A DNA stretch of 64,000 nucleotides from Methanolinea sp. (GCA_024518585.1 JANIHI010000012.1:1-64000); one strand, 5' to 3'. Shown: positions 35,299-45,740, counted from the stretch's first letter. The notes: generated by a model from the letters alone, not told the origin. Numbers and translations are program-made.

Positions 35299-36555
35299 AT
35301 GGATACACCGATAAACCCCTGGTCCAGCCAGCAGACCGAAGACATCGAGAAACTCTTCTCCCTCTTTGGGATAGAACACATCAGCACTGTTGCAGGCATC
35401 CTCCCGCGTGTCCCGTCTTTTATTGCAAGGGGCGTGGTCGTGGGGCACCGCGATTACGGGCAGATAGCCGAGGCCATCAGGGATGGCCGTCCGTTCCACG
35501 TCCTGACGGGGTTCATGCCCTCAGGCCACCCCCACCTCGGGCACCTCATGGTCATGAAGGAAGTGGTATGGCACGTCGAGCAGGGTGGCTCGGGATACAT
35601 CACCATCGCGGACAGGGAGGCCCACGCGGTCAGGGAGATCCCGTGGCAGCGGTGCGAGGAGTTCGGCAGGGAGTACCTCCAGTGCCTCTATGCCCTGGGA
35701 TACCGGGGCCGCACGTATTTCCAGAGCCGGAACAATGTCTTGAAAGATCTCGCCTTTGAGGCAGCGACAAAGGTCAATTTTTCAGAACTCCGCGCTATTT
35801 ACGGTTTTTCTGATGAGACGGACCTTGCGCATGCAGAGAGCGTGATCACACAGGTCGCGGACATCCTCTATCCCCAGGTCGAGAGCTCTCCGGCACCGAC
35901 CATTGTCCCGGTTGGGATCGACCAGGACCCCCACATCCGGTTGACCCGGGGAATTGCCCACAAGCTCCGGATGTTCACCGTCGAGGAGAGGGACGGGTAC
36001 ATCAGCGTCCGGTCGAAGAATGCACCGGCGGAGGCTTTGGCTGAAGTGCACCGCATGTTCCCGGGTTCAAGGAAATACGAGGGACACGTGGACATCCCCC
36101 GGGCCGGGTGCCGCGAGGTGAGCACACTGGTCCGCAAGGTCGAGATCGCCCATGGAGGTTATGGCTTTTACACCCCTTCGGCAACATACCACCGGTTCAT
36201 GCCCGGCCTCCAGGGTGGCAAGATGTCAAGCAGCATCCCCGAGAGTATCATTACCTTCTTTGAGCCTGATGACGTCGTTCGGAAGAAGGTGATGGGGGCT
36301 TTTACCGGGGGACGGGCGACCCTTGCCGAGCAGAAAGAGCTGGGAGGACAACCTGACAGGTGCCCCCTGTTCCTCCTCAACCTCTTCCACATGGTGGAGG
36401 ACGACGCCGAACTCGCCGAGATACACCGGCGCTGCCGGGAAGGGGAGATGATGTGCGGGCAGTGCAAGAAAGAGACTGCAGAACGTGTACTTGCCTTCAT
36501 CCGTGATTTCAGGGAGAAGATGGAGGCTGCAGCACACCTCGTGAAGGTTGAATGA
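35299..36555 (+). CDS. trpS: Tryptophanyl-tRNA synthetase (418 aa)
   Basis: Class I synthetase of the archaeal/eukaryotic type. The HIGH motif appears as HPHLGHLM and the KMSKS motif as GGKMSSSIPES. Selection between TrpRS and TyrRS rests on overall similarity, including VPVGIDQDPHIRLTRGIA, which is typical of TrpRS. It follows endA closely and its stop codon lies one base before the pheS start, so endA-trpS-pheS-pheT probably form one operon. Confidence 0.93.
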   Translation: MDTPINPWSSQQTEDIEKLFSLFGIEHISTVAGILPRVPSFIARGVVVGHRDYGQIAEAIRDGRPFHVLTGFMPSGHPHLGHLMVMKEVVWHVEQGGSGYITIADREAHAVREIPWQRCEEFGREYLQCLYALGYRGRTYFQSRNNVLKDLAFEAATKVNFSELRAIYGFSDETDLAHAESVITQVADILYPQVESSPAPTIVPVGIDQDPHIRLTRGIAHKLRMFTVEERDGYISVRSKNAPAEALAEVHRMFPGSRKYEGHVDIPRAGCREVSTLVRKVEIAHGGYGFYTPSATYHRFMPGLQGGKMSSSIPESIITFFEPDDVVRKKVMGAFTGGRATLAEQKELGGQPDRCPLFLLNLFHMVEDDAELAEIHRRCREGEMMCGQCKKETAERVLAFIRDFREKMEAAAHLVKVE

Positions 36556-36556
36556 G

Positions 36557-38008
36557 ATGGACCTATCACCCAATGAAAAAAGGCTCCTGATTGTCCTGGA
36601 GAGAGTAAAATCGGCAGACCCTGCAACCCTGGCAGCAGAGATGGGTGTGACGCAGGAGGCAGTGATCCAGTATGCGCACCTGCTTGCGGACAGGGGACTC
36701 TGCACGGTCGACAGAGAGGTAACGACGACATATACCCTCACGGAAGAGGGGAAGCAGTATGCAAGGGACGGGCTCCCAGAGCGGCAGCTCCTCGGGAGCT
36801 TTGGGGAAAAAATACCTGTCCAGGACCTCACCCGTCACCCCCTCGCCCGGATCGGGATAGGCCAGATGAAGAGGAAAGGCTGGGTCGTCGTCCGCGGGGG
36901 AATCGTGGAAAAGACGGGGAACGATGCGCCGGGAGAGGACGAACTGGCCCTCCGGGACCTCTCCCGCGGCGGCCCGGGTCTCACCGAGCTGCGGAGGAGA
37001 AACCTTGTTGTCGAGGGCCAGGAGACGCGTTACAGGATAGCAATCACGCCCGAGGGCCTCGAGTGTGCCCGCCGGGGCCTCGACATGTCCGAGGAGGTCG
37101 GCTCACTGACGCGGGACCAGATCATCTCCGGCTCGTGGAAGGAGGTGAAGTTACGAAAGTACAGCCTGAAAGCACCCCCCCGCAAGGTCTACCCCGGGAA
37201 GATCCACCCGTACCAGCGCGTGATTGGGGAGATGCGGGAGATCCTCCTCTGCATGGGCTTTACCGAGATCTACGGGGGCATCGTCCAGAGCGCCTTCTGG
37301 AACTTCGATGCCCTCTTCCAGCCCCAGGACCATCCTGCACGCGAGATGCAGGACACGTTCTACCTGAGAGAGACAATGCCCCTTCCGGAATGCTATGGCC
37401 GCGTCAGGGACATGCACCTCCATGGTGGAGACACGTCCTCGACGGGGTGGGGAGGCCGGTGGTCACGGGAGAAGGCCGAGCAGTGCGTGCTGCGCACCCA
37501 CACGACGAGCCTCTCCATCCAGCACCTCGCGGCACACCCAAAACCGCCTGTCAAGGCATTCTGCATCAACCGGGTGTACCGGCGCGAGGCCATCGACCCG
37601 ACCCACCTGCCAGAGTTCGAGCAGCTCGAGGGCATCGTGATGGACAAGGGTGTCACGTTCCGCCACCTCCTCGGGTTTCTGAAGGAATTCTACCACAGGA
37701 TGGGATTCCCGGGGGTCCGGTTCCGACCCGGGTACTTCCCGTACACGGAACCGAGCGTTGAACCGGAGGTTTACGTCCCGTCCCTCGGGTGGGTCGAGAT
37801 GGGAGGTGCGGGGATCTTCCGCCAGGAGGTAACGGCACCGTTCGGCATTACCCACCCCGTGCTCGCGTGGGGGCTTGGAGTGAGCCGCATTGCGATGCTC
37901 CGGCTGGGACTCTCTGACCTCCGGCTCCTCTACAAGAGCGATATCGGGTGGGTGCGGGAGACACCTTCCTGGCTTGTCGGGTTGGACACCCGGAGGGGGG
38001 GAGAGTAA
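36557..38008 (+). CDS. pheS: Phenylalanyl-tRNA synthetase alpha subunit (483 aa)
   Basis: Catalytic subunit of the archaeal PheRS. The first 170 residues are helix-turn-helix-like DNA- or tRNA-binding modules of the archaeal alpha subunit. Class II motif 2 ([20 protein letters not shown]) and motif 3 ([12 protein letters not shown]) are clear. The ATG at 36557 (AAGGTTGA upstream) was chosen over the TTG at 36548. Its stop codon overlaps the pheT start by one base. Confidence 0.95.
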   Translation: MDLSPNEKRLLIVLERVKSADPATLAAEMGVTQEAVIQYAHLLADRGLCTVDREVTTTYTLTEEGKQYARDGLPERQLLGSFGEKIPVQDLTRHPLARIGIGQMKRKGWVVVRGGIVEKTGNDAPGEDELALRDLSRGGPGLTELRRRNLVVEGQETRYRIAITPEGLECARRGLDMSEEVGSLTRDQIISGSWKEVKLRKYSLKAPPRKVYPGKIHPYQRVIGEMREILLCMGFTEIYGGIVQSAFWNFDALFQPQDHPAREMQDTFYLRETMPLPECYGRVRDMHLHGGDTSSTGWGGRWSREKAEQCVLRTHTTSLSIQHLAAHPKPPVKAFCINRVYRREAIDPTHLPEFEQLEGIVMDKGVTFRHLLGFLKEFYHRMGFPGVRFRPGYFPYTEPSVEPEVYVPSLGWVEMGGAGIFRQEVTAPFGITHPVLAWGLGVSRIAMLRLGLSDLRLLYKSDIGWVRETPSWLVGLDTRRGGE

Positions 38009-39648
38009 TGCCGGTCATCAGGCTTTCCTACCGGTACCTGGAGAAGATGGTCGGTGCCGACAGGGAGACGATCCTCGCCCACCTGCCCATGATTGGCTCT
38101 GACATAGAGCGCATCGAGGAGGACCACGTGGACGTCGAGTTCTTCCCGTGCCGCCCCGACCTCTTCTCCGTCGAGGGCGTCGCACGCGCCATGAGGGGTT
38201 TTCTCGGCAGGGAGACAGGTCTCCCCCGGTACAGCGTCATGCCGTCGGGGATACGGTTCTCTGTTGACCCTGGCCTTGCGACGATCCGCCCATTCCTTGG
38301 TTCTGCCGTCATCCGGAACGTGAGCCTCGACGAGGAGTCCATCCTCTCCCTCATGGGACTCCAGGAGGCACTCCACTGGGCAGTCGGCAGGGGGAGGAGC
38401 AAGGTTGCCATCGGGATCCACGACCTGGACGCTGTCATCCCGCCGTTCCACTACATCGCCGCAGAGAAGTCGCGGGCATTCGTTCCCCTGGACTTTGACA
38501 GGGAGATGACACTCGACGAGATCCTGGATGAGCACCCGAAGGGAAGGACCTATGCCCATATCGTCAGGGACTTCCCCCGCTACCCCCTGATTGTCGATGC
38601 CAGGGACAGGGTACTATCCTTTCCCCCCATCATCAACGGGGAACTCACCCGGGTCACGGAGGGGACGAAAAACATCCTGCTCGACACCACGGGTACAGAT
38701 GAGCGGGCTGTCGCAACGGCGGTCGATATCATTTGCACGGCTTTTGCCGATACGGGGGCCGCCGTCCAGAGCGTCACCATCGGGGAACGGGAGTGTCCCT
38801 CCCTTGCACCTTCCGAGAGGATCGTGAGTTCCGATGACGCGTCGGCCCTGCTCGGCGTGTCGCTTGACCCAAAAGATCTCTCTCTCCTCCTCGAGAGGAT
38901 GCGGTACGGGGCAGAACCCGCGGGGCCAAGCGAGGTCCGGGTCTTGGTCCCCTGTTACAGGGCAGATATCATGCATGACTGGGATATCTTCGAGGACGCG
39001 GCCATTGCCTACGGATACGGGAACTTCGATGCCGAGATGCCACAGACGTATACCACGGGGGCACCCCACCCCGTGATGGCGATTTATGCCATTGCGCGGG
39101 AGATCTTCACAGGCCTTGGGTTCCAGGAGGTCCTCCCGTTTACCCTCACCAACGAACGGGTACTTGCTGCAAAGATGCAGAGACCCCTGAAAGACTCTGT
39201 CCTCCGGGTGATGCACCCCATCTCCGAGGAGCAGACCGTTGTCCGGACCGATCTCCTCCCGCTCCTCCTCGAGATGTGCCAGCTGAACAGGCACCGCGAA
39301 CTCCCCCAGCGCCTCTTTGCGGTCGGTGACGTGGTCGAGGGGATACAAACCCTCCCCCGGGCCGCCTGCGTCAGCATCCATGCAACTGCGGATTTCTCGG
39401 AGGCTTATGCCGTTGCAGATGCGCTGGCGAGGGAACTTGCGGTCGCGGTATCAGTGGAGGAATCCAAAGACCCCGCGTTCATCCCGGGCCGCAGGGGGAC
39501 CCTTGTCTGCGCGGGACGGGAGGTGGGAGTCTTCGGCGAGGTCCACCCCGCGGTCCTGAACGCCTGGGAGCTGGAGCACCCTGTTGCCGCCGTCGAGGTA
39601 GACCTCACAGCCGTACCGGGATACCCCGGGCAGCCAGGTACTCCTTGA
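38008..39648 (+). CDS. pheT: Phenylalanyl-tRNA synthetase beta subunit (546 aa)
   Basis: Structural and editing subunit of PheRS in its short archaeal form (about 550 residues, without the bacterial tRNA-binding and anticodon-binding extensions). It begins [16 protein letters not shown], the usual archaeal start. The B3/B4 editing region ([20 protein letters not shown]) and B5 (PPIINGE) are visible. The start at 38008 overlaps the pheS stop codon; the longer ORF lies inside pheS. Its 3' end overlaps hisF on the other strand by 44 bases. Confidence 0.95.
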   Translation: MPVIRLSYRYLEKMVGADRETILAHLPMIGSDIERIEEDHVDVEFFPCRPDLFSVEGVARAMRGFLGRETGLPRYSVMPSGIRFSVDPGLATIRPFLGSAVIRNVSLDEESILSLMGLQEALHWAVGRGRSKVAIGIHDLDAVIPPFHYIAAEKSRAFVPLDFDREMTLDEILDEHPKGRTYAHIVRDFPRYPLIVDARDRVLSFPPIINGELTRVTEGTKNILLDTTGTDERAVATAVDIICTAFADTGAAVQSVTIGERECPSLAPSERIVSSDDASALLGVSLDPKDLSLLLERMRYGAEPAGPSEVRVLVPCYRADIMHDWDIFEDAAIAYGYGNFDAEMPQTYTTGAPHPVMAIYAIAREIFTGLGFQEVLPFTLTNERVLAAKMQRPLKDSVLRVMHPISEEQTVVRTDLLPLLLEMCQLNRHRELPQRLFAVGDVVEGIQTLPRAACVSIHATADFSEAYAVADALARELAVAVSVEESKDPAFIPGRRGTLVCAGREVGVFGEVHPAVLNAWELEHPVAAVEVDLTAVPGYPGQPGTP

Positions 39649-40411
39649 CCTGCCGGACCGTCATCTCCCCGTAGTGGAAGACGCTGGCGGCAAGGCAGGC
39701 ATCGGCCTTGCCGCTGACAAAACCCTCGTAGAAGTGTTCCAGTGTCCCGACGCCGCCGCTGGCGATGACAGGGATCCCCACCGACCCGGATATCGCTGCG
39801 GTGATCGGGATATCAAACCCGTTTTTCGTGCCGTCTGTCTCCATGCTCGTCAGGAGGATCTCCCCCGCCCCCCTCTCCTCGGCTTCCAGGGCCCACGTGA
39901 CGGCGTCGATTCCCGTCGGCCGGCTCCCCCCGTACGTGACGACCTCGTACCAGCATTCCCGGCCGTCAGGCAGTGAGATGACAGTTGCATCCGGGTTCTT
40001 TGAATAATTCCGGCGGACATCTTCGGCGAGAACGATGCACTGGGTCCCGAATTTCTCCGCCCCCCGGTTGATGAGCGAGGGGTTGTTGACAGCACTCGTA
40101 TTGATGCTCACTTTATCTGCCCCTGCACGCAGGATCTGCTGCATATCGTCAACGGACCGTATCCCGCCTCCCACCGTGAGCGGGAGGAAGAGCTGGTCAG
40201 CCGCACGCGTGATCACCTCGAGGATAGTCCCCCGGGCCTCTATCGATGCGGTGATGTCGAGGAAGACCACTTCATCCGCACCCTGCTCATTGTACCGCTG
40301 TGCCAGCTCAACCGGATCCCCGGCGTCCCGGAGACCGATGAAATGCGTCCCCTTGACCACCCTCCCATCCTTTAAGTCGAGGCAGGGGATGATCCGTCGG
40401 GTGAGTGTCAT
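39605..40411 (-). CDS. hisF: Imidazole glycerol phosphate synthase cyclase subunit (268 aa)
   Basis: Cyclase half of the enzyme that closes the imidazole ring in histidine synthesis and releases AICAR. Catalytic residues lie in [15 protein letters not shown] and in [17 protein letters not shown]; phosphate-binding loops are LTVGGGIRS and VIASGGVG. No other his genes are in the window. It is convergent with pheT and overlaps its end by 44 bases. Confidence 0.96.
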   Translation of the reverse strand: MTLTRRIIPCLDLKDGRVVKGTHFIGLRDAGDPVELAQRYNEQGADEVVFLDITASIEARGTILEVITRAADQLFLPLTVGGGIRSVDDMQQILRAGADKVSINTSAVNNPSLINRGAEKFGTQCIVLAEDVRRNYSKNPDATVISLPDGRECWYEVVTYGGSRPTGIDAVTWALEAEERGAGEILLTSMETDGTKNGFDIPITAAISGSVGIPVIASGGVGTLEHFYEGFVSGKADACLAASVFHYGEMTVRQVKEYLAARGIPVRL

Positions 40412-40544
40412 GGGGAAGAGATGGACCCGGCCAGGATATCAGGGTTATGGCACCCCTATCGCGGGGTTTTATGTGGGTTGCCCGCGGAATCCATAAGAGA
40501 ATTCCCGGGACCGCCTCGGTATTCCCGGCAGAGTTGGTGTATCC

Positions 40545-41771
40545 ATGGAGACCGGAGAGAAGAAGATTGCGTGGGCGAGGCAGTTCATGCCGGTGCTCTC
40601 CTCCATTGCAGAAGAATTCCGTCAGGAAAAGCCTTTTTTGGGGATAAGGATCGGGATGGCCCTCCACGTCGAGGCCAAGACGGCCTGCCTGGTCGAGACG
40701 CTTGCCGCGGGGGGAGCAGAAGTGCACATCACGGGGTGCAACCCCCTGAGCACCCAGGACGACGTGGCACAAAGCCTGGGACGGTTCCCTGGGGTCTCGT
40801 GTTACGCACGCCGGGGAGTCTCGTCTGCGGAGTACTATGCCGCCATCGACAGGGTGCTCGACTCGCGGCCCCACGTGACGATTGATGACGGAATGGACCT
40901 GATCCACCGGCTCCATACGAGGCGGACAGAACTTCTCCCGGACGTGATAGGGGGCTGTGAGGAGACGACGACAGGGGTCTTGCGGCTGCGTGCAATGGCA
41001 CGGGAAAAGAAACTGGCATTTCCCGTCGTCGCGGTCAATGACACGCCCATGAAGCGGTACTTCGACAACGTCCATGGTACAGGGGAGAGTGCCCTTGCAG
41101 GCATCATGCTGACCACAAATGTCCTTATTGCCGGGAAAGCCGTTGTCGTGGCTGGATACGGGTTCTGTGGCCGTGGGCTGGCACGGAAACTCCACGGGCT
41201 CGGCGCGAGCGTCATCGTGACCGAGGTCGACCCGCGGAGAGCCCTGGAAGCCTACATGGACGGCTTCTCTGTCATGACCATGGAGGAAGCCGCCGGGCGG
41301 GGAGAGGTCTTCATCACCACAACGGGCAATACCTCCGTCATTACGGCCGACCACTTCGCGAAGATGAAGGATGGCGCCATACTGGCAAATGCAGGGCATT
41401 TCAACGTTGAAATTGACATCACGTGGCTTGAAGAGAATGCCGATGCCGTGATGAGGCGGGAAGGGATCGATTCCTACAGGCTTGGGAACAGGGAGATCCA
41501 CGTCCTCGCTGAGGGCCGCCTCGTCAACCTTGCCACGCCCAAGGGGATGGGCCATCCCATCGAAGTCATGGACTTGAGCTTCGCCCTCCAGGCCCTCTGC
41601 ACCCGCTATATCGTAAAAACCGGCCGGTCACTGCCACCCGGGGTGCACGAAGTCCCGGCCGAGATCGACGAGACCGTCGCCAGGAAGAAGCTGGCCTCCC
41701 TTGGATTGCGCATCGATGAACTGACCCCAGCCCAGCGTGAGTACCTCTCGGGGTGGGAGACAGGAACGTAA
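40545..41771 (+). CDS. ahcY: S-adenosyl-/S-inosylhomocysteine hydrolase (408 aa)
   Basis: NAD-dependent hydrolase of the adenosylhomocysteinase family. In methanogens the family member characterised acts on S-inosylhomocysteine, made by prior deamination, so either substrate is possible here. Seen are VAVNDTPMKRYFDNVHGTGES, the NAD-binding GYGFCGRGLARK, NAGHFNVEIDI and the C-terminal catalytic helix. It removes the product of the many SAM-dependent methylations. A hairpin and T-run terminator follows. Confidence 0.93.
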   Translation: METGEKKIAWARQFMPVLSSIAEEFRQEKPFLGIRIGMALHVEAKTACLVETLAAGGAEVHITGCNPLSTQDDVAQSLGRFPGVSCYARRGVSSAEYYAAIDRVLDSRPHVTIDDGMDLIHRLHTRRTELLPDVIGGCEETTTGVLRLRAMAREKKLAFPVVAVNDTPMKRYFDNVHGTGESALAGIMLTTNVLIAGKAVVVAGYGFCGRGLARKLHGLGASVIVTEVDPRRALEAYMDGFSVMTMEEAAGRGEVFITTTGNTSVITADHFAKMKDGAILANAGHFNVEIDITWLEENADAVMRREGIDSYRLGNREIHVLAEGRLVNLATPKGMGHPIEVMDLSFALQALCTRYIVKTGRSLPPGVHEVPAEIDETVARKKLASLGLRIDELTPAQREYLSGWETGT

Positions 41772-41868
41772 CAAATCAAGGGGCGGTCATCAGACCAGGG
41801 CCTGGCAAGAGGGATATGGAAGGGCCATTTTCAACGGCAGGCCGCGGTGTTCATTCCAACGACGGATA

Positions 41869-41907
41869 CCGGAGGAAAATCAGTGAATACCCTTCCGGAA
41901 TTTTTTT
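41869..41907 (+). terminator. Hairpin terminator after ahcY
   Basis: Inverted repeat with CCGGAGG (41869-41875) and CCTTCCGG (41892-41899) arms, one bulge, followed at once by seven T residues (41901-41907). It is about 100 bases after ahcY and abuts the stop codon of the convergent glycosylase gene. The rest of 41772-41906 holds no gene. Confidence 0.6.
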
Positions 41908-42764
41908 CAGGGGGAAAGGTCCCCGCATGGACGTGCAAGCGTCGTCCGGTGGCAGTAAAGGTATTCCTGTGCATAACCTGCCCAGGGACCGAAGTGGGAC
42001 CGGCAAAAGGCACTGATCTGGTCATAGGTCTTCAACGGCCCCGCGTCCGGGTAGCAGGTCGTGATAATCCTCTGGATCCAGGTGTCAACAGGAAAAGCCT
42101 CCCATTTGCCGAATGCGAACAGGAGGACGCAATCTGCAACCTTTTTTCCCACTCCGCTGAAGCGGAGGAGTTCCTTTTGGGCCTCCCGGTAGGGGAGACG
42201 ATGCACCCTCTCTTCCCAGGCCGGGTCGCCGGCAATGAGGCGTGCGGTCTTTGCGAGGTACGCTGACCGGTACCCGAGCCGGCACCCGGAGAGGACGCAT
42301 GGTTCGGCCCCTGCGAGGGTATGAGGAGAAGGAAAGGAATATACCCCGTCTCTTCTTCCCGGGACAGGGTCTCCCAGGTTCTGACGGAGGAGAAAAATAC
42401 GTCTCTTTATCCCCGGGATATTGGCGTACGTTGCACAGATGTACGATGCAAGGCACTCCCAGGGAGGTTGCCTGATGATCCGGAGACCGCGGTTCCGCTC
42501 GATTGCCGCATGGATGATGGGATCGCGGTCAATGGAAGAGAGGATGTCGGGCAGGTCGTCATCAAGCCCGAAATAGTGCCGGATAAAGCCGGGATCTGCC
42601 CCGGAAAACGAGAGGGAGTCCCCTCTCTGAGTTATCCTGATGACCCTGCTGCCCACCACCCCCGTCCAGACTCCCCCCTCCTTCTCCCAGGAAAAAACCT
42701 GGCCGCACGAGAGGGAGAGGTCAAGGGAAAATGGCTGGTCTGGTGTGAGAGTGATTCGCGGCAT
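41907..42764 (-). CDS. OGG1-type 8-oxoguanine DNA glycosylase (285 aa)
   Basis: Bifunctional base-excision glycosylase of the OGG1 family. The N-terminal DNA-binding part shows SLSCGQVFSWEK, typical of OGG1. The helix-hairpin-helix and catalytic region reads FSGVGKKVADC with the catalytic Lys, followed by PVDTWIQR with the catalytic Asp. Alternative start GTG at 42770 differs by two residues. It is alone on the minus strand between two plus-strand genes. Confidence 0.9.
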   Translation of the reverse strand: MPRITLTPDQPFSLDLSLSCGQVFSWEKEGGVWTGVVGSRVIRITQRGDSLSFSGADPGFIRHYFGLDDDLPDILSSIDRDPIIHAAIERNRGLRIIRQPPWECLASYICATYANIPGIKRRIFLLRQNLGDPVPGRRDGVYSFPSPHTLAGAEPCVLSGCRLGYRSAYLAKTARLIAGDPAWEERVHRLPYREAQKELLRFSGVGKKVADCVLLFAFGKWEAFPVDTWIQRIITTCYPDAGPLKTYDQISAFCRSHFGPWAGYAQEYLYCHRTTLARPCGDLSP

Positions 42765-42901
42765 CGGCACGGTTCCTGCCCTTTCCCATAGGTGACTATG
42801 GGATTTGAGAGTGGCGGATCAGGCACGGTTGGACCCTTGCGTGTCACTTTCGGAAAGCGCACCACAGGGTTTTTTTACACCCCCCCTCTGATAGGTATTG
42901 C

Positions 42902-43228
42902 ATGGAACTCAGTGAAGTCCTGCGTGGATTCCTTGAAACGGGAGAGGACTGGGAGAGGAAGAACACCTCGTTGAAAGGTGTCTCGATCATCAAGCTTCCG
43001 GGTACAAAAACACGGCCCCCCTCGCTTGCCATCGAGGTCAACCCCGTCAATGAAAAGGGTGGACCGATGAAGAAGAAGGGAATCATGATCATGAACGGGA
43101 AAGAGCTTGCCGCGTTCCGGGAGATATTTTCGAATCCCAAGGTCGATTCCCTCATCAGGACCATCGAGGACGTTGCGCCGATGAAAAAAGACCAAAAAAG
43201 CGGTGGGGGGGACATCCTCGAGATATAG
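42902..43228 (+). CDS. Small conserved-looking hypothetical protein (108 aa)
   Basis: I do not recognise this protein. It has no signal peptide, membrane helix or cysteines, is rich in Lys, and contains a probable beta-strand segment (KKKGIMIMNGKELAAFREIF). The C-terminal 20 residues are charged and probably disordered. The ATG lies about 27 bases after a weak T-rich TATA-like element, so the mRNA may be leaderless. Codon use resembles neighbouring real genes, which supports it being a gene. Confidence 0.65.
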   Translation: MELSEVLRGFLETGEDWERKNTSLKGVSIIKLPGTKTRPPSLAIEVNPVNEKGGPMKKKGIMIMNGKELAAFREIFSNPKVDSLIRTIEDVAPMKKDQKSGGGDILEI

Positions 43229-43398
43229 GCAAACGTATTGTATCAGCACTTATCCTTGCGCGGTTGGAAAGCACGGGGGGGGGGATCTGCATAATTTGGA
43301 GATGACACCTGAATGGGACGCGGATTGGCGATAACGGCCCGGGATGATCCGGGGAGGGTGGGGTAAAGGCTATTATATCCCGGCTCACAAAAGGAAAA

Positions 43399-43902
43399 AT
43401 GAGGCCGTATTCTTCCATGGAATCCATAAATAATTCGTGGAATGGAAAAAGGGATGCACTTTTGGCAGTCCTCCTCGTCCTTGCCACTCTTGCCTGTGTA
43501 CTGGTCGCAGGGTGCACACAAAAGCCCGTTTCAGAGGGACCAATTGCAGAACCTCCAGCGTTACTCGTTGATTATTCACGGAGCGGTGGGATTGCGGGCT
43601 TCTTTGACAGGGTAGTCATTTACAGTAATGGCCATGTCGTCTACCAGACACGCGAGGGGTCTGGTATGTTCATCCTCGATGAGGTGACACTCGAGAGGCT
43701 TCGGAGTCTCATCAGGGACGCTGATGTCCCGAACCTCAATACGTCCTACCCTGCACCATCACCCGGTGCAGATTATTTCTCCTACACGCTGGTTTTTGGA
43801 AACCGCACAATCACGACCGAGACAACGGGCGTTCCACCCCCCTTGATGCCTGTCATCGTCACGATTGATGAGATCCTTGCCACACACCGCGGCAAGCAAT
43901 AA
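43399..43902 (+). CDS. Predicted secreted lipoprotein (167 aa)
   Basis: The N terminus has a positively charged stretch, a hydrophobic helix (ALLAVLLVLATLACVLVAG) and a lipobox-like VAGC, so export and lipid anchoring are likely. The mature part is small with several beta-strands and no motif that I know. A TATA element at 43373-43378 puts the transcription start almost on the ATG, so the mRNA is probably leaderless; an ATG at 43417 is the alternative start. The gap 43229-43398 shows nothing else except a nine-G run. Confidence 0.7.
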   Translation: MRPYSSMESINNSWNGKRDALLAVLLVLATLACVLVAGCTQKPVSEGPIAEPPALLVDYSRSGGIAGFFDRVVIYSNGHVVYQTREGSGMFILDEVTLERLRSLIRDADVPNLNTSYPAPSPGADYFSYTLVFGNRTITTETTGVPPPLMPVIVTIDEILATHRGKQ

Positions 43903-43919
43903 AAAAGAGGCTCTTCGCT

Positions 43920-44025
43920 ATTTTTGAGGGGGTGGATAGGAACCAAAATGGGGGGCTGCCTGGTCCCTACACCCCCACATGAGGATAGTTCCGCCGCCCC
44001 AAAACGGCGCCCCGGCGGCGGTTTC
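43920..44025. other. Structured GC-rich intergenic segment between convergent genes
   Basis: Two inverted repeats lie side by side between the lipoprotein and nifB ends. One is imperfect: GGGGGTGG..AGGAACC pairs with GGTCCCTACACCCCC (43926-43976). The other is perfect: CCGCCGCC at 43991-43998 pairs with GGCGGCGG at 44014-44021. No T-run follows on either strand close by. It may be a two-way termination zone or a small structured RNA. Nothing shows transcription. Confidence 0.35.
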
Positions 44026-44071
44026 ACCATTCATTTCGCATTAATTCGATATTTTTCAGGGTTTTTGCCCT

Positions 44072-44965
44072 TCATTCGTTGTAGAGGCAGGACTGGACGT
44101 CCTGGCCCAGTCTCCCGATGGCATCTGCCCTGCACCGCTGGCAGTGCCGCATCTGGCGGACGTACTTGGCACACTCGTCCTGCATCTTTCTCTTCATCTC
44201 GGGGGTTGGGGGGGTAATATGGGAGAACCTGTACTGGGCAATGAGGGGGATGACATTGAATGTATAGACGCCCATCTCTCCAACTTTTTTTGCAATTGCA
44301 GGGATATGGTCCTCGTTGATCCCGGGTATGTAGACCGTGTTGACCTTCACGATCATCTTTCGCTCCACCGCCATCCTGATCCCCTCGAGCTGGTTTCGCA
44401 GGAGGATCTCGGCGCCCTCCCGCCCCTCGTACCGCTTGCCCTTGTAGTCCACGAACTGGTAGATTTTCGCACCGATATCCGGGTCAATGGCATTGAGGGT
44501 GACCGTGATGTTTCCCACGTCATACTTCTGGAGGAGGTCTATCTTTTCCGGGAGAAGGAGACCGTTTGTACTGATGCACTTGATAACGTTTGGGAATTCC
44601 TCGTGGAGGAGCCGCAGGGTCTCGAAAGTCTCCTCGTTTGCAAGGGGTTCCCCGGGCCCGGCGATCCCGATGACCTTGATATACGGGTACTTCTCGATGG
44701 CCTTCCTGACCATCTCCACAGCCTCAAGGGGAGAGAGGACCTTCGTTGTCACACCCGGGCGGCTCTCGTTGACGCAGTCAAAGTCACGGATGCAGTAATT
44801 GCACTGGATATTGCATCGCGGGGCAACGGGAAGGTGGCATCGCCCGAAGGCATGGCATGCCTTTTCTGAAAAACACGGGTGTTCGCGTATCTTGCGGAGC
44901 TGTTCGGGGTCCCATTGGACAGGTTTTCCCCCGACATCGGCAACCCTGTACTCGTTTGTTGTCAT
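44072..44965 (-). CDS. nifB: NifB-type radical SAM nitrogenase cofactor protein (297 aa)
   Basis: Radical SAM enzyme that builds the iron-sulfur-carbide precursor (NifB-co) of nitrogenase cofactors. Its cluster motif is CNIQCNYC, with the family lead-in HPCFSEKACHAFGRCHLPVAP and C-terminal cluster cysteines (CQRCRADAIGRLGQD). It is the short form without a fused NifX domain. A TATA box lies on the minus strand at 45025-45034, giving a short leader. No nif structural genes are in the window, so a role in nitrogen fixation depends on genes elsewhere. Confidence 0.92.
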   Translation of the reverse strand: MTTNEYRVADVGGKPVQWDPEQLRKIREHPCFSEKACHAFGRCHLPVAPRCNIQCNYCIRDFDCVNESRPGVTTKVLSPLEAVEMVRKAIEKYPYIKVIGIAGPGEPLANEETFETLRLLHEEFPNVIKCISTNGLLLPEKIDLLQKYDVGNITVTLNAIDPDIGAKIYQFVDYKGKRYEGREGAEILLRNQLEGIRMAVERKMIVKVNTVYIPGINEDHIPAIAKKVGEMGVYTFNVIPLIAQYRFSHITPPTPEMKRKMQDECAKYVRQMRHCQRCRADAIGRLGQDVQSCLYNE

Positions 44966-45152
44966 CTTTTAAGCCCTCGACCTGTGAAACAGGATGCTGG
45001 TACGGGGAAAGGGTGGGGGTTGAGATATTAAATACAATTCGTTTCGGACACTTTCACCCTTTTTTTCCGCGTTACAGCAGTATTTCATCCATCAACGATA
45101 TTTTTCCCCATCCCGGTGGGGTTATTGCTGTGCAGCACCACATTTTCTTTCT

Positions 45153-45740
45153 ATGAGAACACGGGAAGGGAGGAAGGCAGCTGTTCCCGCTCTTGGGACC
45201 GTTGGTCAGGTTGCATCCTTCTTTGTCATTGTGAGTATCCTTGCCGCAGGGTGTACATCCCCGCAGGGAGCAGCACCGGGTGATACTGTGCGTGTCACGT
45301 ATAGCATGGCATTTCCCGGAGGAGTTGCCTTTGAGAGTAACCAGAACGGATCCCCCCTCGAGTTCGTCCTTGGTTCAGGGACCATGATCCAGGGCTTTGA
45401 CCAGGCAATTGTGGGGATGGTTCCCGGGGAGACAAAGACAGTCATCATCCCCCCCGAACGCGGGTATGGATTGAGGGATGAAAAGCTCGTTGGGAAGGTC
45501 AATACAACCGTTCTCGAGATCATCCTTTCCAATCTTGAGAAAAACGGGACATTTACCCAGGTTACTATCCCGGGCGTGGAGGGGACAGTCTTCATGTACA
45601 GGCTCCCGGACAACAGGGTCTTTTACTATACCTTCACCAACATCACGCCGGACACGACAACGGTTGACCAGAACAATCCGCTTGCAGGCCGGGAACTCCA
45701 AGTAACAATCACGCTGAATGAAATCATCCGGAAAAAATGA
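45153..45740 (+). CDS. FKBP-type peptidyl-prolyl isomerase, predicted lipoprotein (195 aa)
   Basis: An N-terminal signal helix ends in the lipobox LAAGC. The FKBP domain follows with DTVRVTYSMAF, GTMIQGFDQAIVGM and KTVIIPPERGYG. Residues 110-180 are an insert-like domain of the SlyD/FKBP26 type, and the end has a second FKBP strand (LQVTITLNEI). It probably folds exported proteins outside the membrane. No clear promoter is visible. Confidence 0.88.
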   Translation: MRTREGRKAAVPALGTVGQVASFFVIVSILAAGCTSPQGAAPGDTVRVTYSMAFPGGVAFESNQNGSPLEFVLGSGTMIQGFDQAIVGMVPGETKTVIIPPERGYGLRDEKLVGKVNTTVLEIILSNLEKNGTFTQVTIPGVEGTVFMYRLPDNRVFYYTFTNITPDTTTVDQNNPLAGRELQVTITLNEIIRKK

